Assembly: GCF_018736105.1 (NCBI RefSeq)
Contig: NZ_CP076135.1
Location: 1,238,001 to 1,302,000 of the forward strand
DNA length: 64,000 nt
DNA from: Bradyrhizobium sediminis
GTDB taxonomy: Bacteria > Pseudomonadota > Alphaproteobacteria > Rhizobiales > Xanthobacteraceae
Direction: 5' to 3'
The translations under genes were made by a program, and so were the position numbers. This document shows positions 61,389-64,000 of the stretch, piece after piece. The notes beneath the pieces were generated by a model. It saw only the letters and a list, made by a program, of their open reading frames with translations. It was not told the origin of the DNA and made no database searches. The first letter of the stretch is position 1. Each line of letters begins with the position of its first letter.

Positions 61389-62225
61389 ATGACGTTTCGC
61401 TTTTCCTCATTCGCCTCGGCCATCTTGCTCGGCACGCTCGCCAGTCTCGCGCCGGGCCATGCGCAGGATCGCTCGATCGTGGTGGCCTCGACCACGTCGA
61501 CCGAGGATTCCGGGTTGTTCGGCCATCTCCTGCCGATCTTCAAGGCCAAGACCGGCATCGAAGTAAAGGTGATCGCGCAGGGCACCGGCCAGGCGCTCGA
61601 CACCGCGCGGCGCGGCGATGCCGACGTGGTGTTCGTCCACGCCAAATCGCAGGAGGAGAAATTCATCGCCGACGGTTTCGGCGTGAAGCGATTTGACGTG
61701 ATGTATAACGATTTCGTGCTGATCGGCCCGAAGAGCGATCCGGCGGGAATCAAGGGCACCAAGGATATCGTTGCAGGGCTGAAGGCGATCCAGGCCAAGA
61801 GCGCGCCGTTCGTTTCGCGCGGCGACAGATCCGGCACGCACTCCGCCGAACTCGCGCTGTGGAAACAGGCCGGTATCGATATCGCGGCCGCCAGGGGCCC
61901 GTGGTATCGCGAGATCGGGCAGGGCATGGGCCCGGCGCTCAATACCGCCGGCGCCATGAACGGCTATGTGCTGTCCGACCGCGGCACCTGGATCTCCTTC
62001 AAGAACCGCGGCGAGCTCGAGATCGCGGTCGAAGGCGACAAGCGGCTGTTCAATCAATACGGCGTCATGCTGGTGAACCCCGAGAAATTTCCGAGCGTAA
62101 AGAAGGAATTCGGCCAGGCCTTCGTCGACTGGCTGGTCTCGGCCGAAGGCCAGGCGGCGATCGCGGCCTACAAGATCGACGGCCAGCAGCTGTTCTTCCC
62201 CAATGCGGAGAAGAAGGGGAGCTGA
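61389..62225 (+). CDS. tupA: Tungstate-binding periplasmic protein TupA
   Basis: A 278-aa protein: signal peptide (FSSFASAILLGTLASLAPGHA-QD), then SIVVASTTSTEDSGLFGHLLPIFKAKTGIEVKVIAQGTGQALDTARRGDADVVFVHAKSQEEKF and FVSRGDRSGTHSAELALWKQAG. TTSTxxSGL and SRGDxSGTH are the oxyanion-ligating motifs that set TupA (tungstate-selective) apart from ModA. AGGAG lies before ATG 61389. Placed last, after tupB and tupC, where the binding protein is often first. Confidence 0.93.
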   Translation: MTFRFSSFASAILLGTLASLAPGHAQDRSIVVASTTSTEDSGLFGHLLPIFKAKTGIEVKVIAQGTGQALDTARRGDADVVFVHAKSQEEKFIADGFGVKRFDVMYNDFVLIGPKSDPAGIKGTKDIVAGLKAIQAKSAPFVSRGDRSGTHSAELALWKQAGIDIAAARGPWYREIGQGMGPALNTAGAMNGYVLSDRGTWISFKNRGELEIAVEGDKRLFNQYGVMLVNPEKFPSVKKEFGQAFVDWLVSAEGQAAIAAYKIDGQQLFFPNAEKKGS

Positions 62226-62333
62226 GCACGGCAGTGAGCCGAATCCATCATGTCGTCCCGGCGAACGCCGGGATGGCGCAAGTTTGGTGAGCGATGGTTG
62301 CCAAGGTAGCGATGAGTGGTCCACCATTGTCCC

Positions 62334-63455
62334 ATGACTCCACCTCAGCGCCTGCCGGCCTCGCTCACCCCGCTCGACGTCGCGCTCGCGGCGCTGCTCG
62401 ATGGCCTTGCGCCGGTTGCGCCTGTCGAGCTTCCGCTGACGCAGGCGCTCGGCTGTATCGCCGCGGACATGCCGCTGCTGCAAGCGCAGCCGCAGCATGA
62501 CATCGCAGCCGGCGACGGCTGGGCCTTGCGCGCCCGCGACCTCGTCGGCGCGTCCTCTTATTCGCCATTGCCGCTGGCGACGCCGCCGGTCTGGGTCGAA
62601 GCCGGCGATTCACTGCCTGAGGCTTGCGACTGCGTGCTCGATTCCGACTCGGTCGATCAGGCCGGACCGCTCGTTCAGGTGCTTTCGGAGGCGATACCGG
62701 GGCAGGGGGTGCGCAGGGCGGGCGGCGACATCGCCGCTGGAACCGCTGTCGTAGAGGTCGGACGGCGCGTGCTGCCGCGCGATCTGCTGATCGCGCGTGC
62801 CGCCGGAATGGAGAAGTTGAGCGTACGGCGGCCTCGCCTGCGCCTCGTCAATATTCCCGCGGCCGGCCGGTCCGTGACGGCGCAACTGATCGCGGAGAGC
62901 GCCCGCAACGCCGGCGCCGACGTCGTTTGCGTCGAGGCCGCCGGCCGCGACGCGGCGTCGATCGCCAAGGCGCTCGACGCCGAGGCAGCCTGCGATCTGC
63001 TGCTGACGACAGGCGGCAGCGGCGTCGGCCGCACCGATGCGACCGTGACGGCGTTGGCGCAGCGCGGGAAACGCATCGCGCACGGCATCGCCCTGCAGCC
63101 CGGCCGCACCTCCGCCGTCGGCCGGATCGGCCAAACGCCGGTCGTTGCGCTGCCGGGCGCGCCGGACCAGGCGTTCGCGGCGTGGTGGACGCTGGCGCTT
63201 CCCGCGCTGGATCGGCTGTCGGGGCGGCGGCCGCGCAAGACGCTCAATTTGCCGCTGGCGCGCAAGATCGCCTCCGGCGTCGGCATCGCCGAAATCGTGC
63301 TGCTCAGACGGGAGCAGGGCGTCTGGGTGACGCTGGCGGCGGGCAATCTGTCGCTCGATGCCATCGCCCGCGCCGAAGCCTGGCTCGTGGTATCAGGCGG
63401 CGCCGAAGGTTTTGCTGCGGGCGCGCCGGTCGATGCCTATATGCTGCGGGAATGA
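62334..63455 (+). CDS. MoeA-like molybdopterin molybdenumtransferase paralogue
   Basis: A 373-aa MoeA-fold protein: VELPLTQALGCIAADMPLLQAQPQHDIAAGDGWALRARDLVG (the family's MDGYA loop reads GDGWA), the beta-rich linker domain, and the MogA-like domain LLLTTGGSGVGRTDATVTALAQRGKRIAHGIALQPGRTSAVGRIGQTPVVALPGAPDQAF. The Asp of the loop and TTGGSGVG are kept, so metal insertion into adenylylated molybdopterin is plausible. It lies directly after tupA and before a second moeA-type gene, suggesting that one paralogue handles tungsten. ATG 62334 chosen over 62316. Confidence 0.85.
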   Translation: MTPPQRLPASLTPLDVALAALLDGLAPVAPVELPLTQALGCIAADMPLLQAQPQHDIAAGDGWALRARDLVGASSYSPLPLATPPVWVEAGDSLPEACDCVLDSDSVDQAGPLVQVLSEAIPGQGVRRAGGDIAAGTAVVEVGRRVLPRDLLIARAAGMEKLSVRRPRLRLVNIPAAGRSVTAQLIAESARNAGADVVCVEAAGRDAASIAKALDAEAACDLLLTTGGSGVGRTDATVTALAQRGKRIAHGIALQPGRTSAVGRIGQTPVVALPGAPDQAFAAWWTLALPALDRLSGRRPRKTLNLPLARKIASGVGIAEIVLLRREQGVWVTLAAGNLSLDAIARAEAWLVVSGGAEGFAAGAPVDAYMLRE

Positions 63456-63468
63456 TAAGAGCCCCAGC

Positions 63469-64000
63469 ATGAGCAACGCCAAAGCCCCGCTGCCGAATAA
63501 CCCCGAAGGGATCGATCAGGACCAGTTCCTGACCGTGCTGTCGCGCGAACAGGCGCTGGCTCGTTTCGAGGCGGCGTTGTTTCCGCGCCCTGTTCCTGCC
63601 GAATCACAACTGCTGGCCGACGCGCTCGGCCGTGCGCTGGCAGAGGACATCGTGGCGCCGATCGACGTGCCGCCGTTCGACCGTTCCAATGTCGACGGTT
63701 TTGCGGTTCGCTCTGCCGATCTGGCGATGGCGGGAGAAGCCACGCCCGTTCGGCTGATGCTGAATGACGAAGTGATCGCCTGCGGCACAGCACCTGTGCG
63801 GCCGGTGCTGTCGGGGACCGCGACCTCGATTGCGACCGGCGGGCCGGTGCCGCGCGGCGCCGACGCCATTGTCATGGTCGAGCACACCCAGCCCGCGGGC
63901 CCGCGCGCGATCGAGATCCGCCGCGCCGCTTCGCCCGGGCAATTCGTGTCCTATGCCGGCTCCGACATCGCGCGCGGCGAAGCCTTGCTGCGGGCCGGCA
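63469..64000 (+). CDS. Second MoeA-type protein, N-terminal part (runs off the window)
   Basis: The first 177 residues, starting MSNAKAPLPNNPEGIDQDQFLTVLSREQALARFEAALFP, then ESQLLADALGRALAEDIVAPIDVPPFDRSNVDGFAVRSADL (NVDGFAV is the MDGYA-type loop), TSIATGGPVPRGADAIVMVEHT and QFVSYAGSDIARGEALLRAG. These are MoeA domains I-II. It starts 13 bases after the first moeA-like stop. In some bacteria such MoeA proteins carry a C-terminal PBP-like domain; the edge hides whether this one does. Confidence 0.88.
   Translation, partial: MSNAKAPLPNNPEGIDQDQFLTVLSREQALARFEAALFPRPVPAESQLLADALGRALAEDIVAPIDVPPFDRSNVDGFAVRSADLAMAGEATPVRLMLNDEVIACGTAPVRPVLSGTATSIATGGPVPRGADAIVMVEHTQPAGPRAIEIRRAASPGQFVSYAGSDIARGEALLRAG

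Overview
The window looks like a chromosomal segment of an alphaproteobacterium of the Bradyrhizobium/Rhodopseudomonas group (Nitrobacteraceae). The evidence is high GC, the cell-cycle genes ctrA and chpT, an EipA/DUF1134 protein, several periplasmic branched-chain-amino-acid-type binding proteins, and GC-rich palindromic intergenic repeats of the kind common in that group. No transposase, integrase, phage gene or CRISPR array was seen.

Layout. 1-4.9 kb: the 5' part of an EEP-family nuclease/phosphatase, two small membrane proteins, tRNA-Val(CAC), a membrane-anchored coiled-coil protein, eipA, a YHS-type secreted protein and cysQ. 5-11.7 kb: chpT, then a cheA-cheW-cheY-cheB-cheR operon whose CheA is a hybrid kinase with two CheW-like domains and a receiver. 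11.9-13.9 kb: a three-gene module of glutathionylspermidine-synthase-like ATP-grasp, a Ser/Gly-rich lipid- or membrane-anchored protein and DUF350. 14-20.9 kb: an ABC-F ATPase, a class III adenylate cyclase with TPRs, and a large di-haem cytochrome. 21-23.9 kb: ctrA divergent from fliI-fliJ. 24-31 kb: an ECF sigma/anti-sigma pair, an acyl-CoA-synthetase-like enzyme, a beta-barrel protein, an orphan binding protein and a 1.3 kb gene-free stretch made of repeats. 31.4-33.8 kb: ubiT-ubiU-ubiV for O2-independent ubiquinone synthesis. 34-36 kb: flhA. 36.4-48.5 kb: MFS carrier, rhodanese, DUF4864 protein, P-type ATPase with a partner protein, cytochrome b561, AI-2E transporter, flavin monooxygenase, gamma-glutamyltransferase and enoyl-CoA hydratase.

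48.5-57.4 kb is the accessory part: a Fic protein with two near-identical operator palindromes, a broken acetyltransferase, DUF2721, DUF1254, an arylsulfatase, a degraded second copy of the 47.5-47.8 kb ggt/ech junction fused to a tRNA fragment, an unknown secreted protein and gene remnants. It ends at an intact tRNA with anticodon CAT. 57.6-64 kb: another binding protein, then a one-component regulator divergent from tungstate transporter genes tupB-tupC-tupA and two moeA-type genes, the last running off the window.

A theme joins several loci. TTAACC-type sites resembling the CtrA box (TTAA-N7-TTAA) lie before eipA, cheA, ctrA, flhA and the unknown secreted gene at 55.5-56.1 kb, and five GANTC (CcrM) sites crowd the ctrA/fliI gap. 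So the window holds the regulator CtrA, its phosphodonor ChpT and several probable targets. All functional calls are from reading the sequence; no database search was run.
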